The notes under the pieces: generated by a model
The model's database searches: none
The model's input: the letters and a program-made list of their open reading frames with translations, nothing else
Told to the model about the DNA's origin: nothing
Translations under genes and position numbers: made by a program
Part shown: in pieces, positions 24,297-34,700 of the stretch
How positions within the stretch are numbered: the first letter of the stretch is position 1
Layout: each line of letters opens with the position of its first letter
From: J054 sp964613615
GTDB taxonomy: Bacteria > Pseudomonadota > Gammaproteobacteria > Steroidobacterales > GCA-2729495
Reading direction: 5' to 3'
Length of the DNA stretch: 64,000 nt
Assembly (NCBI GenBank): GCA_964613615.1
Contig: CAZTIB010000129.1
Coordinates: forward strand, 3,250 to 67,249

Positions 24297-25546
24297 GCCA
24301 CTTGCGTTCCACTACCGGCTTGCGGAACCCTGGATTCCGACTGGCAGCAGCCCTGCCCTTGTTGCTGCTGTCGGTCGTTGCGTGGAGCGCCGACAGCGCT
24401 GTCGATCAGGCCCGCGCGGCGCTGGACCAGGAAGACAGGGCGGGCGCAATCCTGATCCTGGCCGACAGGGTGCAAGCTGAGCCCGGCGACCAGCAGGCGC
24501 GCTTCCTCTACGCCCGCGTGCTGGCCTGGGACGGTCAGCGCGCGGCGTCACTGGCCCAGTACGACGAGCTGCTCTACACGAGCCCGGACAATGCCGACTA
24601 CCTGCTGGGCAAGGCACAGGTTTTCTACTGGGACGGGGCGCCTCGATCAGCGCTGCCGTTGCTGGAGCAGGCCCGCAAACTGGCGCCCGACTACGAAGCT
24701 GTCTGGCAACTGGAAGCGCGCGCGCTGCTCGCCATCGGCGATGCCGACAGCGAGGTGCAGTTCGCCACGCTGACCACGCAGGGGCGATTCCGCTTCCCGA
24801 ACGCAAAGTGGCCGAAGGCTGCGCCTCCGCCCGTCGCGGCCCCGGTCATCACGCCGGCGCGCGGCCATATCGAGGCGGGCGGTGGTTACCAGGACCTCGA
24901 CAACGGGCTGCCCAGCTGGAAGACCCTGTACGTAAACGGCAGCTACCGGCTGGCACAAGACCGGATCCTCTACGGGGAACTCCGCCAGTCCGACCGTTTC
25001 AACGAAAAAGACCACGAACTGCAGGCCGGGCTGGTGTTGCCCGTGCTGACATCGGCAACGCTGACGGTGGAAGGCACCGGCGCGCCGGGCGCCGATGTGC
25101 TGCCGCGGTGGTCGCTGTTCTCGGAGCTGCGCCTGCCGCTGCCGAAGGGCTATGGCATTGGTGCAGGCTGGCGGCACAGGAACTACGAAGACAGTCACCT
25201 GAACCTGTTCACGCTGACCGGCGAGAAATACTTCGGCAACTACTACGCGGCCTGGACCACCTATATCAGCAAGCTGGAAGGGGCCGACGCCAATTTCGCC
25301 AACCAGTTGCGGGTAGACCGCTACTACATGGGTGAAAACCGCATCGGCCTGCTGTTCGCAGCGGGTAAAGAGACGGAAAGCGTCGGCCAGGGCCAGTTCA
25401 TCGAGAGCGACACTGTGAGCGTCGCGTTGACCGGCCTGCATCGCCTGACGCCGCAGTGGGCACTAACCTGGGATCTCATCTATCACGATCAGGACGACGC
25501 ATATCAGCGGGGAGGGTTCCGTGTGGGACTTCGCCGCCAGCTCTGA
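24293..25546 (+). CDS. TPR plus YaiO-type outer-membrane beta-barrel
   Basis: A 417-residue exported protein. Signal peptide LAAALPLLLLSVVAWSADSA is followed by tetratricopeptide-like helices at about 35-150 (QARFLYARVLAWDGQRAASL, DNADYLLGKAQVFYWDG) and then a beta-barrel at about 185-417 whose strands alternate, for example LYGELRQSDRFNEKDHELQA, ending in GGFRVGLRRQL. The barrel resembles E. coli YaiO, encoded next to the glycosyltransferase YaiP. The order TPR-barrel matches that of PgaA, the export porin for poly-N-acetylglucosamine. GTG start overlaps the previous gene by four bases. Confidence 0.8.
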   Translation: MSHLRSTTGLRNPGFRLAAALPLLLLSVVAWSADSAVDQARAALDQEDRAGAILILADRVQAEPGDQQARFLYARVLAWDGQRAASLAQYDELLYTSPDNADYLLGKAQVFYWDGAPRSALPLLEQARKLAPDYEAVWQLEARALLAIGDADSEVQFATLTTQGRFRFPNAKWPKAAPPPVAAPVITPARGHIEAGGGYQDLDNGLPSWKTLYVNGSYRLAQDRILYGELRQSDRFNEKDHELQAGLVLPVLTSATLTVEGTGAPGADVLPRWSLFSELRLPLPKGYGIGAGWRHRNYEDSHLNLFTLTGEKYFGNYYAAWTTYISKLEGADANFANQLRVDRYYMGENRIGLLFAAGKETESVGQGQFIESDTVSVALTGLHRLTPQWALTWDLIYHDQDDAYQRGGFRVGLRRQL

Positions 25547-26609
25547 TCCCTTCGTCCGCTTCGCGCTGGTCAGCAGCCTGGTTGCGGTGGTCGCAACCGC
25601 CGTACTGTTTGCCAGCGTCGTCGTCCTGCGCCTGCGCCTGCTTGCACACCGGCGCGCCCAACAGGAATTTATCGCCACCTGGAGACCGCTGCTCACCGAG
25701 ATGGCCATCCGCGGCATCGATCCGGAAACCGACCAGCGTCTGAACGAAACCAAGATGCCGACGCGCGACGCGTGGCATTTTCTGCTGAACGAGTGGAACG
25801 TGCTGCAGGATTCGCTGAAAGGATCCGGGCGACAGCACCTGATCCGGGCAGGCTACAAGCTGGGGCTGGACCAGATGGCCTGGACCATGCTGAAAAAGCG
25901 CCGGTCGCTGGGCGAACAGTTGCTCGCCGTTGTGACCCTCGGCCACCTGGGCGAGATCAGCGCCTGGAACGACATCGTTGCCAAGCTCGACTCCAGGAAC
26001 ACGCTGCTGTCGCTGATGGCGGCCAAGGCGCTGTGCAACATTGACCCGGACCGGGCCATCGGCATGGTGATCGACAGAATCCTGAGCCGCGAAGACTGGG
26101 CCGGCGCCCGGGTAGCAGGCGTCCTGCTGGAAGCCGGCGCGGGTGCAATCTCCCAGCCTCTGCACGACGCGATCCTGGCCGGCAGCCCAACCACGCAGGA
26201 AAAGCTCATCAGTTTCCTGCCCATGGTCTACAAGGCGATCGCGTCGCACGTCATCCACAAATTGCTGAGCAAGGAAATCATCGACGATAGCGTGATCGGC
26301 GCTTGCCTGAAGGTAAGCGACGGCCCGCTGGAACTGCCCCACTTGCGCCGCCTGACCAGCCACCCCCGCTGGCATGTGCGCATGCTGGCGGCCACCGCGC
26401 TGGGCAGGCTCGGCGGATCGGAAGATTGTCGGCTGCTGCTGGGCCTGCTGGCGGATCGCGAGTGGTGGGTTCGCTACCGGGCCGCCCAGGCACTGGTCGG
26501 GCTGCCCTTCCTCGACCAGCAGCAACTCGAGATCATGCGGGACAAGGTCACCGACCCGTACGGACGCGACATGTTTGACCAAGTGCTGGCCGAAGCAGCA
26601 GTCGCATGA
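25521..26609 (+). CDS. Membrane-anchored HEAT-repeat protein of the EPS operon
   Basis: A 362-residue protein. One N-terminal membrane helix (LVSSLVAVVATAVLFASVVV) is followed by a cytoplasmic alpha-solenoid of HEAT-like repeats, for example LLAVVTLGHLGEISAWNDIV, and a late WHVRMLAATALGRLGGSEDC and WVRYRAAQALVGLPFLDQQQ. It probably scaffolds the glycosyltransferase or couples it to the receiver protein. The GTG start overlaps the end of the barrel gene by 26 bases, and its own stop overlaps the next start by four bases, so it is embedded in the operon. No enzymatic motif is seen. Confidence 0.8.
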   Translation: MWDFAASSDPFVRFALVSSLVAVVATAVLFASVVVLRLRLLAHRRAQQEFIATWRPLLTEMAIRGIDPETDQRLNETKMPTRDAWHFLLNEWNVLQDSLKGSGRQHLIRAGYKLGLDQMAWTMLKKRRSLGEQLLAVVTLGHLGEISAWNDIVAKLDSRNTLLSLMAAKALCNIDPDRAIGMVIDRILSREDWAGARVAGVLLEAGAGAISQPLHDAILAGSPTTQEKLISFLPMVYKAIASHVIHKLLSKEIIDDSVIGACLKVSDGPLELPHLRRLTSHPRWHVRMLAATALGRLGGSEDCRLLLGLLADREWWVRYRAAQALVGLPFLDQQQLEIMRDKVTDPYGRDMFDQVLAEAAVA

Positions 26610-28021
26610 GCACCTACGACATCATCGCCGTTGCCCAGTGGGTGTTCCTCACCTACTTCCTGATGCTGAACGGCGGCTACATCGTGCTCAACTTCCTGTC
26701 GCTGTTCGGCATGCGCGAGTATTTCCGGGCCAGCAGCGTCGACAGCCTGCCGAAGGCCTATTCCGAGTACGAGCTGCCGATCAGCATCATCGTGCCGGCC
26801 TATAACGAAGCGGCCACGATTACAGCGTCCGTGCGCGCACTGTTGCAGTTGCGTTACCCGGAATACGAGATCGTGGTGATCAACGACGGTTCGAAAGACG
26901 AGACCCTGGACGTACTGATGCGGGAGTTCTCGCTGGTGACTTTCCCGGAAGCCTACCGAGAACGCATACCCACACAGGCCGTCAACGCAGTCTACGTCTC
27001 GACCCGCTTTCACAACCTGCGGGTGGTAGACAAAAACAATGGTGGCAAAGCCGATGCGCTGAACGCCGGCATCAACTGCGCGCGCTACCCGCTGTTCTGC
27101 GGCGTGGATGCAGACTCCGTGCTGCAGCCGGACAGCCTCTACCAGGTGCTGCAGCCCTTTCTGGACGACTCCCGCACCGTCGCCTGCGGCGGCACCATTC
27201 GCATTGCCAACGGTTGCACCGTGCGGGACGGCTTTGTCGAAAAGATCGCGCTATCCGATTCCACGCTGGCCCTGTTTCAGACCATGGAGTACCTGCGCGC
27301 TTTCCTGTTCGGGAGGCTTGGCTGGTCACCGTTGAACGCGCTGTTGATCATCTCCGGAGCCTTTGGGCTGTTTCGCAAGGAAGTCGTGGTGTCGGTAGGC
27401 GGCTACCGGACCGATACGGTGGGCGAAGACATGGAACTCGTCGTGCGCATGCACCGCAAGCTGCGCGAGCAGCGCCGGCCCTATCGCATCACCTTCGTGC
27501 CTGACCCCATCTGCTGGACGGAGGCACCGGAGGATCTCAAGACCCTGCGCAGCCAGCGGATTCGCTGGCAACAGGGCCTCGCAGAAAGCCTGACGCTGAA
27601 CATGGGCCTGTTCTGCAATCCCCGCGGCGGCGCGGTCGGGTGGGCTGCATTCCCGTTCATGTTCCTGTTCGAGTTCCTGGGCCCTTTGCTGGAGGTAAGT
27701 GGCTACCTGTTTGCAGGCGTCGCCTTCGCCAATGGCTGGATTTCCCTGTCGGCATTCCTCGCCTTCCTGCTCTGCGCGATTTGCTTAGGGATGGTGCTGT
27801 CCACCAGCGCACTGATGCTGGAGGAAGTCTCCTTCCACGTCTATCCCGGCTTCCGCAACACCATGCGTCTGTTCGGCGCCGCGCTGCTGGAAAACTTCGG
27901 TTACCGGCAACTCACGGCAGTCTGGCGGCTCATCGGCCTGGTCCGCTGGCTCACGGGCAGCCGGGGCAAGTGGGGCGACATGGAACGCAAAGCCAGCTGG
28001 TCCGAGAAATCCGAAGCCTGA
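26606..28021 (+). CDS. Processive family 2 glycosyltransferase (PgaC/YaiP-like)
   Basis: A 471-residue membrane glycosyltransferase. One helix at residues 7-33 precedes the GT-A domain: VPAYNEAATI, D94 (VINDGS), DAD at 168-170, the ED of TVGEDMEL (274-275) and QRIRW at 317-321. Three or four C-terminal helices (about 340-420) would form the channel. The D, DxD, (E)D, QxxRW set marks processive polymerases such as PgaC, hyaluronan synthase and BcsA. It should build a beta-linked polysaccharide from a UDP- or similar sugar and push it through the inner membrane. Amino-sugar polymer is likely because a deacetylase follows. Confidence 0.9.
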   Translation: MSTYDIIAVAQWVFLTYFLMLNGGYIVLNFLSLFGMREYFRASSVDSLPKAYSEYELPISIIVPAYNEAATITASVRALLQLRYPEYEIVVINDGSKDETLDVLMREFSLVTFPEAYRERIPTQAVNAVYVSTRFHNLRVVDKNNGGKADALNAGINCARYPLFCGVDADSVLQPDSLYQVLQPFLDDSRTVACGGTIRIANGCTVRDGFVEKIALSDSTLALFQTMEYLRAFLFGRLGWSPLNALLIISGAFGLFRKEVVVSVGGYRTDTVGEDMELVVRMHRKLREQRRPYRITFVPDPICWTEAPEDLKTLRSQRIRWQQGLAESLTLNMGLFCNPRGGAVGWAAFPFMFLFEFLGPLLEVSGYLFAGVAFANGWISLSAFLAFLLCAICLGMVLSTSALMLEEVSFHVYPGFRNTMRLFGAALLENFGYRQLTAVWRLIGLVRWLTGSRGKWGDMERKASWSEKSEA

Positions 28022-28027
28022 CCGACC

Positions 28028-29926
28028 ATGCAACGAATCGTTCGCTGGAGCATCATTGCGGCCTTCGCGGTCCTGGTCGTCACTCTTGTGCTGACGATGG
28101 TCGCGCCGTCGACCTTCGGCCGGTTCTACCTGAAAGCGGGTGATGTCTACCTGTTCCCCGGCGTCGCCGGCCCGGCCGACAGCGCCTCGGTGCCGGAACC
28201 CACGGCCACACCGTGGCAGCAGTTCAGCGCCGGTACCAACAGTCGCCTGGCGATCCTGCTGACCGACCCGGACTCGGCGTGGCTGGGTCTGGCCCACGGG
28301 CTGAAATCCATTGGCGTGCCGTTTCTCATTACCGATGATCCGGCTCGGGCCATTCAGCATCGCGTGGTGCTGGTCTACCCGATGCTGGCCGGCAGTGTGC
28401 TCGACCCCGATTCGCTGGGCCGGTTGGGTGCCCACGTCCGCGGCGGCGGTACGCTGATCGGCGTCAACGTACTGGGCGGCGGTCTGAACCCGGTGTTCGG
28501 CTTCAAATCAGTGGCGGCGACTCGCGAGCACGCGCGGGTGCGCTTCGACCCAGGGCAACCCCTGGCTGCCGAGTTCACCGCGCCTGAAGAACGGGAAATC
28601 CGCATCGGTAAAGCGGGACAGGACGAGAAGAGCCTCGGCACGCACGAGTACCTGGAGCCGCGCTACCCGCCGCTGGCGACTTATGAAAATGGTGCCGCGG
28701 CGATCACCTGGCGCGCCTATGGCGGCGGCCACGCCGTGGCGCTCGGTTTTGACCCCGGCCTGGTGCTGCAAAAGGGCCACGGCTACCGGCTCGGGGGCGT
28801 GGCACCTGCCTATGTGAACGTATTCGAACCCACCGCCGACGTGATACTGCGCTTGTTGCGCAATATCTACCGCTTGGGTGAAACGCGCGCGGTGACGCTG
28901 TACCCGGTGCCGTGGAACCGTGCGCTGTCCGTCAACATCACCCACGACATCGATTACAACGAATCGCTGGCCAATGCCGTCGAGTATGCGGCCATGGAAA
29001 GGGCGCTCGGGGTCACCGGCACCTTCTTTATTCAGACCAAGTACGTGCGTGACTGGAATGACAAGGTGTTCTTCGACGACACTAGTCCGGAACATCTCCG
29101 CGCGCTGGCCAGCCTGGGCATGGAGATTGGCAGTCACACGGTGGCGCATTCGAAACTGTTCAGTGCGTTCCCCCTCGGCACCGGCGATGAGCGCTACCCG
29201 GACTATGTACCTTTCGTCTACGACGATCGCGAAGCCTTCGGGGGCACGGTGCTGGGCGAACTGCGCATCAGCAAGTTCCTGCTGGATCACTTCGGCGGCG
29301 GGCCGAAGGTCCGGTCGTTCCGGGCCGGATACCTGGAAAACCCGTTCACGCTACCCCAGGCCCTGGCCGCAACGGGCTACCGCTACGATTCGACTATCAC
29401 CGCCAATAACGCGATGACTCACCTGCCCTACCGGCTGAACCACAATCGCGGCCCGGTAGCGGAGGTAGAGGTCTGGGAATTCCCGGTCACGATCGAAGAC
29501 GAACGGCCGCCGGCGCTGACTGGACGGCTGGACGAGGCGCTGGATGTTGCGCGGCAAATTGCCCGCTACGGCGGACACTACGTGGTGCTGATGCACCCCA
29601 ACGAAACCGGGCCCAAGCTCGAGTTCCTGCGCCAGCTGATCGTCGCTCTGCAGCCCGACGCGCACTTTGCTTCGGTGGCGGAGTTCGGCCGCTGGTGGGA
29701 GGCTCGGGAACGAGTTGCCGTGGATGTGAGCACCGACGGCGATTCACTGCGGCTCACCCTGTATTCGCCACAGGCAATCGCCGGGCTGACCTTGGAGTTG
29801 CCTGCCGGGTCAGAAGTCGCGCAGGCTGATCCGCCTGTGACCTCGACACAGAGCGGCGCGCGCCTGATCCTGGACGAATTCCAGGGCGAACTTCGGCTGG
29901 AACTGACCGTGTCGACCCCGCCATGA
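28028..29926 (+). CDS. Exported polysaccharide deacetylase with N-terminal amidotransferase-like domain
   Basis: A 632-residue protein. A membrane anchor (WSIIAAFAVLVVTLVLTMVA) is followed by a domain at about 72-290 resembling class I glutamine-amidotransferase folds without an obvious catalytic Cys (LLTDPDSAWLGLAHGLKS, RGGGTLIGVNVLGGG). The NodB-type deacetylase domain has THDIDYN (D307, D309), GSHTVAHSK (H370, H374) and FRAGYLENPF, so metal ligands are present. A C-terminal beta-rich stretch ends the protein. It should remove N-acetyl or other groups from the nascent polymer in the periplasm, as the N-domain of PgaB does. Six bases separate it from the glycosyltransferase stop. Confidence 0.85.
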   Translation: MQRIVRWSIIAAFAVLVVTLVLTMVAPSTFGRFYLKAGDVYLFPGVAGPADSASVPEPTATPWQQFSAGTNSRLAILLTDPDSAWLGLAHGLKSIGVPFLITDDPARAIQHRVVLVYPMLAGSVLDPDSLGRLGAHVRGGGTLIGVNVLGGGLNPVFGFKSVAATREHARVRFDPGQPLAAEFTAPEEREIRIGKAGQDEKSLGTHEYLEPRYPPLATYENGAAAITWRAYGGGHAVALGFDPGLVLQKGHGYRLGGVAPAYVNVFEPTADVILRLLRNIYRLGETRAVTLYPVPWNRALSVNITHDIDYNESLANAVEYAAMERALGVTGTFFIQTKYVRDWNDKVFFDDTSPEHLRALASLGMEIGSHTVAHSKLFSAFPLGTGDERYPDYVPFVYDDREAFGGTVLGELRISKFLLDHFGGGPKVRSFRAGYLENPFTLPQALAATGYRYDSTITANNAMTHLPYRLNHNRGPVAEVEVWEFPVTIEDERPPALTGRLDEALDVARQIARYGGHYVVLMHPNETGPKLEFLRQLIVALQPDAHFASVAEFGRWWEARERVAVDVSTDGDSLRLTLYSPQAIAGLTLELPAGSEVAQADPPVTSTQSGARLILDEFQGELRLELTVSTPP

Positions 29927-31635
29927 CGACGTTGCGGCAAACAATCTTGTTTCTTGCTGTTTCCCTGGTCAGCCTGCCGACCAGTGCAAGCTGGCTGGCA
30001 CTCTGCGAGAACGCTGCGAGTGGCGCCGACGGGCGCCGCTACCTGAGCCCCGACGGCCGCCAGACAATCCTGGTGGTCGCCGATGGGCCGATGGATGGCT
30101 GCCGCCAGGTGGAAATCCCGGTGTCCGCCGCCGCGATTCGCTGGGCGGGATTGATTCCGGCGGATGTCGCCGCGCGCCTGAATGCAGGGGTGAGTCTGCT
30201 TGGCGAAGAAGCCGGCGGCGCGGCCCTGGTCAGCGAAGTGATTCCGGCCCGCGAAGCACCCCCACCCGCCCACGCGCGCCCCGTCGCGTTGACCCTGGGT
30301 GAAAACACGCTACCCAACTGGGACCTGCAGGTGTTCGGCAACCCGGGTCGGGCGACACTGCGCCGCGAGGCTGGCGGCCTGGCACTGCGGTGTGAAGCCG
30401 GCGGCAACAACGCGGGGTTGCTGCTGACCGCAAGCCAGTACGTCCTGCCAGTCGGTGCCAACCTGCAGGTCCTGATGCTCTATTCCGCAACGGCTGATTT
30501 CCCTATCGCGTTCTCCGATGCGGAACAACTGGCCCGCGAAGCCCCGGTGGGGCTTGGAAGAATGCCTCGGCACAGCGTGGCAAGCGAAGCGGTCTTTCGG
30601 TTGCCGCCGGTAGTCACGCCCGAAGCCCATGGCCTCAGTCTGTTGTGTCCCGACACCGATGCGCAACTGCAATTGCAGGCTCTGGAACTGCGCGCCGGAG
30701 TGGCGTCCAGAATTAGCAAGCGCGCAACCTGGGTGTGGCGAGGACGTTCCGCCCTCGACGATATCGATACGTTCATCACGGCGCTGCTCGCCGACAACAT
30801 TCACACGCTGTTCCTCGCCGTCCCGCTGGCGGGCGAGCCACTGGCGGTTGCCGACGCCGACAGCCTGGCGACCTTGATCGAACGGGCCAACGCGCTGGCC
30901 ATCGAAACCTGGGCCGTGGAAGGCGACCCGGCGGCGGTCACAGCGCAAGGCCGGGCGCATTTTCTCGCACGTACCCGGGCCCTGGCAGCCTTCAACGCGA
31001 GCCAAAGTGAGAAGCGCCGGCTGCGCGGCGTGCAGTACGACATCGAGCCGTACCTGTTGCCCGGTTTCGACCTGGCGCGAGAAGGCTGGCTGCGCGCCTA
31101 CCTCGACACGCTGCGCCAGCTCCGCAGCGAACTGTCGGTGCCGATGGAAGCCGCAGTGCCATTCTGGTGGTCAGGCCTGACCGTGGATGGCCAACCGCTG
31201 CTGACTGCAATGCAGCCGCTGGTCGACGGTCTGACGATCATGAATTATCGGACCAACCTGGAACAACTGCAGCGATTAGCTGAGCCGTACCTGGCGTGGG
31301 GCGTAAAGCAGCAACGCTACGTTCGCATTGCGCTGGAATCCGTGGAATTGCCGGACCAGTCGCTGACGCATTTCCGGCGCGGACGCACGGGCCGGCTCTG
31401 GCAACTGCGCGTCGGCGACGCCGACGTGCTGGTGTTGCTCGACAAGCCGGCCGGCAACCCCGCCGGCGTCACCTTCAGCCGCGCCTATACCACCCAGGTG
31501 CCGGCCAGCGGCACCACTTTCAATGCCCAGCGCGAACTGCTCGAGCAATCCCTGCCCGCCCTGGTCCGGCACTGGTCCGCATGGCCGTCCTTCGCCGGCG
31601 CCGCGCTGCACGGCTACCTGAAAACCTACGACTAA
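29923..31635 (+). CDS. Exported GH18-like TIM-barrel protein of the EPS operon
   Basis: A 570-residue exported protein. Signal peptide TILFLAVSLVSLPTSASW; residues 120-260 look like a carbohydrate-binding beta-sandwich (NWDLQVFGNPGRATLRREAG); residues 270-570 have TIM-barrel features with LRGVQYDIEPYLLPGF, where D373 and E375 resemble the DxE of GH18-like hydrolases, and VDGLTIMNYRT, a typical later strand. It may cut or bind the polymer, like the C-terminal glycosidase domain of PgaB. It overlaps the deacetylase gene by four bases and ends the operon. Function of this exact family is not known to me. Confidence 0.75.
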   Translation: MTTLRQTILFLAVSLVSLPTSASWLALCENAASGADGRRYLSPDGRQTILVVADGPMDGCRQVEIPVSAAAIRWAGLIPADVAARLNAGVSLLGEEAGGAALVSEVIPAREAPPPAHARPVALTLGENTLPNWDLQVFGNPGRATLRREAGGLALRCEAGGNNAGLLLTASQYVLPVGANLQVLMLYSATADFPIAFSDAEQLAREAPVGLGRMPRHSVASEAVFRLPPVVTPEAHGLSLLCPDTDAQLQLQALELRAGVASRISKRATWVWRGRSALDDIDTFITALLADNIHTLFLAVPLAGEPLAVADADSLATLIERANALAIETWAVEGDPAAVTAQGRAHFLARTRALAAFNASQSEKRRLRGVQYDIEPYLLPGFDLAREGWLRAYLDTLRQLRSELSVPMEAAVPFWWSGLTVDGQPLLTAMQPLVDGLTIMNYRTNLEQLQRLAEPYLAWGVKQQRYVRIALESVELPDQSLTHFRRGRTGRLWQLRVGDADVLVLLDKPAGNPAGVTFSRAYTTQVPASGTTFNAQRELLEQSLPALVRHWSAWPSFAGAALHGYLKTYD

Positions 31636-31742
31636 GGGGACTTTCCGTCTTCGGAATGTCCCCGGTTCTGCTCTTGGGGACATTCCACAGACGGAAAGTC
31701 CCCTGCCTGCCCTTGGGGACATTCCACAGACGGAAAGTCCCC
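31636..31742. repeat. Triple array of 28-base palindromic GGGGAC...GTCCCC elements
   Basis: Three 28-base imperfect palindromes lie at 31636-31663, 31676-31703 and 31715-31742, with 11-12-base spacers. The second and third are identical; the first is a variant. Each begins GGGGAC and ends GTCCCC. The array starts on the base after the stop codon of the EPS operon. Related single elements occur at 34818, 34869, 37035, 41350 and 44266. They resemble REP-type elements moved by RAYT transposases; no such gene is in the window. Confidence 0.85.
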
Positions 31743-31796
31743 ACCGGCGTGGTTTGCTAGACTCCGTTTAGCAATAGAACGATAACGACTGGTGCA

Positions 31797-34700
31797 GTGA
31801 AACCCCTGGCCGATTTCCGAGCGTGGCTCAGCCCGCGCAATGCCCGCTTTTGGGTCGCGATCCTGTTCATCGTCTACACGCTGGCGGGCTTTTTCCTCGT
31901 CCCGTGGTTGCTGCAAAGAGAACTGCCCGCCTTCGCGCAGAATCTCGTCCAACGGGATGCCATCGTGGAGAAGGTCCGCTTCAATCCGTGGACCCTCGCG
32001 CTGGAAGCAGAAGCCTTCCGGTTGCGGGACACGGACGGCGGCGCCCTGCTCGGCTTCGACAAGCTGCGGCTGAACCTGCAGCTGTCGAGTATCTTCCGCC
32101 GGGCGCTGGTATTTCGTGAAGTGCAACTGACCGCGCCGGCGGTGAACCTGGTGCGAGAGGGTTTTGCCGATACCAACCTCGGCCGGCTGGCCGCGGCGGC
32201 GAGTGGCCCTGTCGATGGCACAATGGCGGACGCCGACGACGACAGCGATCTCCTTCGGTTGGTCATTCATGACCTGCAGATTATCGAAGGCGCCGTCGAC
32301 GTCACGGACCGGATGCCGGCCACCGCGTTCGAGACCCGCCTGGCGCCCATCAACGTCGAGATCAACAGCCTCAGCACGCTGCCGAACGTCACTGGTGACC
32401 AGGTCATCCGCATTCGCACGGAAGGGGACGGCCTGATCGAATGGGTTGGCTCGCTGCAGATCAATCCGTTGGCCTCCATCGGCCGGATCACGCTCAAGCT
32501 CCCAGGGCTGCCACTGCTGACCCGCTACCTGGATGACTTGCTGGCCTTCGACCTGGACGGCGGGCTGCTGGACCTGGCCTTTGACTACGAGCTGCAGGGA
32601 CAGCCCGACGGACAGTTCCGCGCGGCCGTGGACGGCCTCAGCCTGAATATCACCGAGACGGGGCTGGCCACGGAAGACAATGCCGAAGAGTTCTTTGCCT
32701 TCGAGAACCTCCGCGTTTCAGGGGGCACGCTGCGCTGGCCCGAAGCCAAAGCCAATGTGGCCGAGATCGTGCTCACCGAGCCAAGGCTGGAGACGTGGCT
32801 GGACCAGGACGGCAAGCTAAACCTGACGCAGCTGCTGGAAGAGCGCGCCGATGTGCTTGACGACGCACCCGCGGCCGGCGAGGCCGAGACGGCCCCGGAA
32901 ACGAGCGACGATGCCACTGCTGAAGCCGGAGGCACCGAAGCCGCTGCCACTGACGCCGAGCCGGCTGATGAGCAACCACAGGAATTCCAACTCAGCGTGT
33001 CCCGGGTGCGCATCGACGGGCTCAACGCGCGTTTCGAAGATCGCACGCTGCCTGAGCCGGGACAGCTTGAAGTGAACGCGCTGAACCTGGAAGTACGGGA
33101 ATTGAATAACACGCCCGACGCCCGCTTTCCCTTCGACCTGGACCTGCAGGTCGCGAGCGGCGGCGTGATCACAGCGACGGGCGAAGTCGGCGCACTGCCG
33201 GAGGTCGTTGCGGACGCCAAGCTGACGGTCGACCAGCTGGCCTTGCCCGTCGTACAGCCCTGGCTTGCCCCGGTTGTCCGTGCCCAGCTGAACACCGGCA
33301 CGTTGAGCGCCGATACCACCGTGGCGTCGTCAGCGGAGGAGTTGCTGAGCCTGAGGGGGCAGCTCACCGTGGACGGGCTGGACGTCACGGATGCCAATGC
33401 GGAAGACCTGGTTCGCTGGAAGCAGCTCGCGGTGCAGGACCTGATTTTCCAGCTCACGGCCAGCCAGCTCGAAATTGCGCGCCTTACCCTGCGCGAGCCC
33501 TTCGCGCGGGTCGAGATAGACGCCGAACGCCAGCTGAACTTTGCCCAGGCAGTGATCGAGCAACCGCCCACCGCGGAGGCAGGCGCAGACGAGGCCGGCG
33601 ACCCCCTGGTGTTCCGCTTGGGGACGAGCTTCATCGAGGACGGCAGCGTGGACTTCGCCGACCTGTCTTTGCCGCTGCGCTTTCGCACCGAAGTGCGCGA
33701 GTTCGGCGGCAAGATCTCGGCACTGGCCAGCGACACGCGGCAGCCATCCGAGCTGGACTTCGAAGGCCGTGTGGGCAAGTTCGGCCAAGCCAAGCTCACA
33801 GGCCAGCTAATCGCGCTCGACCCACTGGCGAAAAGCGCCGTGCGGGTCGAGTTCGTCAACGTGAACATGCCGGACCTGTCGCCATACACCGTGGACTTCG
33901 CCGGCCGTAAGATTGCAGCGGGCAAACTGAACCTGGATCTCGACTACCGCTTCGAAAAATCGCAGCTGGTGGGCAAGAACCAGATCGTGATCGAGAAGAT
34001 CAAACTCGGCGACAAGGTGGACAATCCCGACGCGCTGGACCTGCCCCTGGGCCTGGCCGTTGCGCTGCTGAGCGACACCAACGGCGTGATCGATATGAAG
34101 CTCACCATCGAGGGTGACGTAGACGATCCCGAGTTCAGCGCGCGCAGCATAGTTGGCAAGGCCTTGGCGAATCTACTGGTCAAGGCCGTGACCTCACCCT
34201 TCCGTTTACTTGGCGGCCTGGTGGGCGGCGGCGAAGACGTCGACCTGCAGAACATCAGCTTCGAGCCAGGTGAGTTGGCCCTGAGCCCGCCGGAAGAAGA
34301 AAAACTCACGCAGCTGGGCGCGGCCCTGGCCCAGCGTCCCGGCCTGGAACTCTCGATACCCGGTGCTTACGCAGCGCAGGTGGATACCGAGGGGCTTGCA
34401 GAGGCACGCGTCGACGCAGCGGCAAGGGCAGAAGTGGAAGCGGAAACGGGCGATAGCGACGAACTGCTGGCCGAGCGAGCCGGTAAAGCGTACGAGAATC
34501 TTGCCCGCGAGCGGCTACCCGAACTTTCCCTGCGCGACCTGCGCAAGCAGTTCGAGGTACAGGACGATGATCCGGAGACGCCGGATTTCGATACCCTCGC
34601 CTACCTGTCCGAGATCAAACGCCAGCTTATTGCTGCCGAACCGGTTTCCGAGGCCGAGCTGCAGGCCCTTGGCGATGCGCGCGCCGCAGCGGTAACCGAT

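Noticed and set aside
31636..31742. CRISPR array
   Set aside because: Repeats are palindromic with 11-12-base spacers, only three copies occur, and there are no cas genes.
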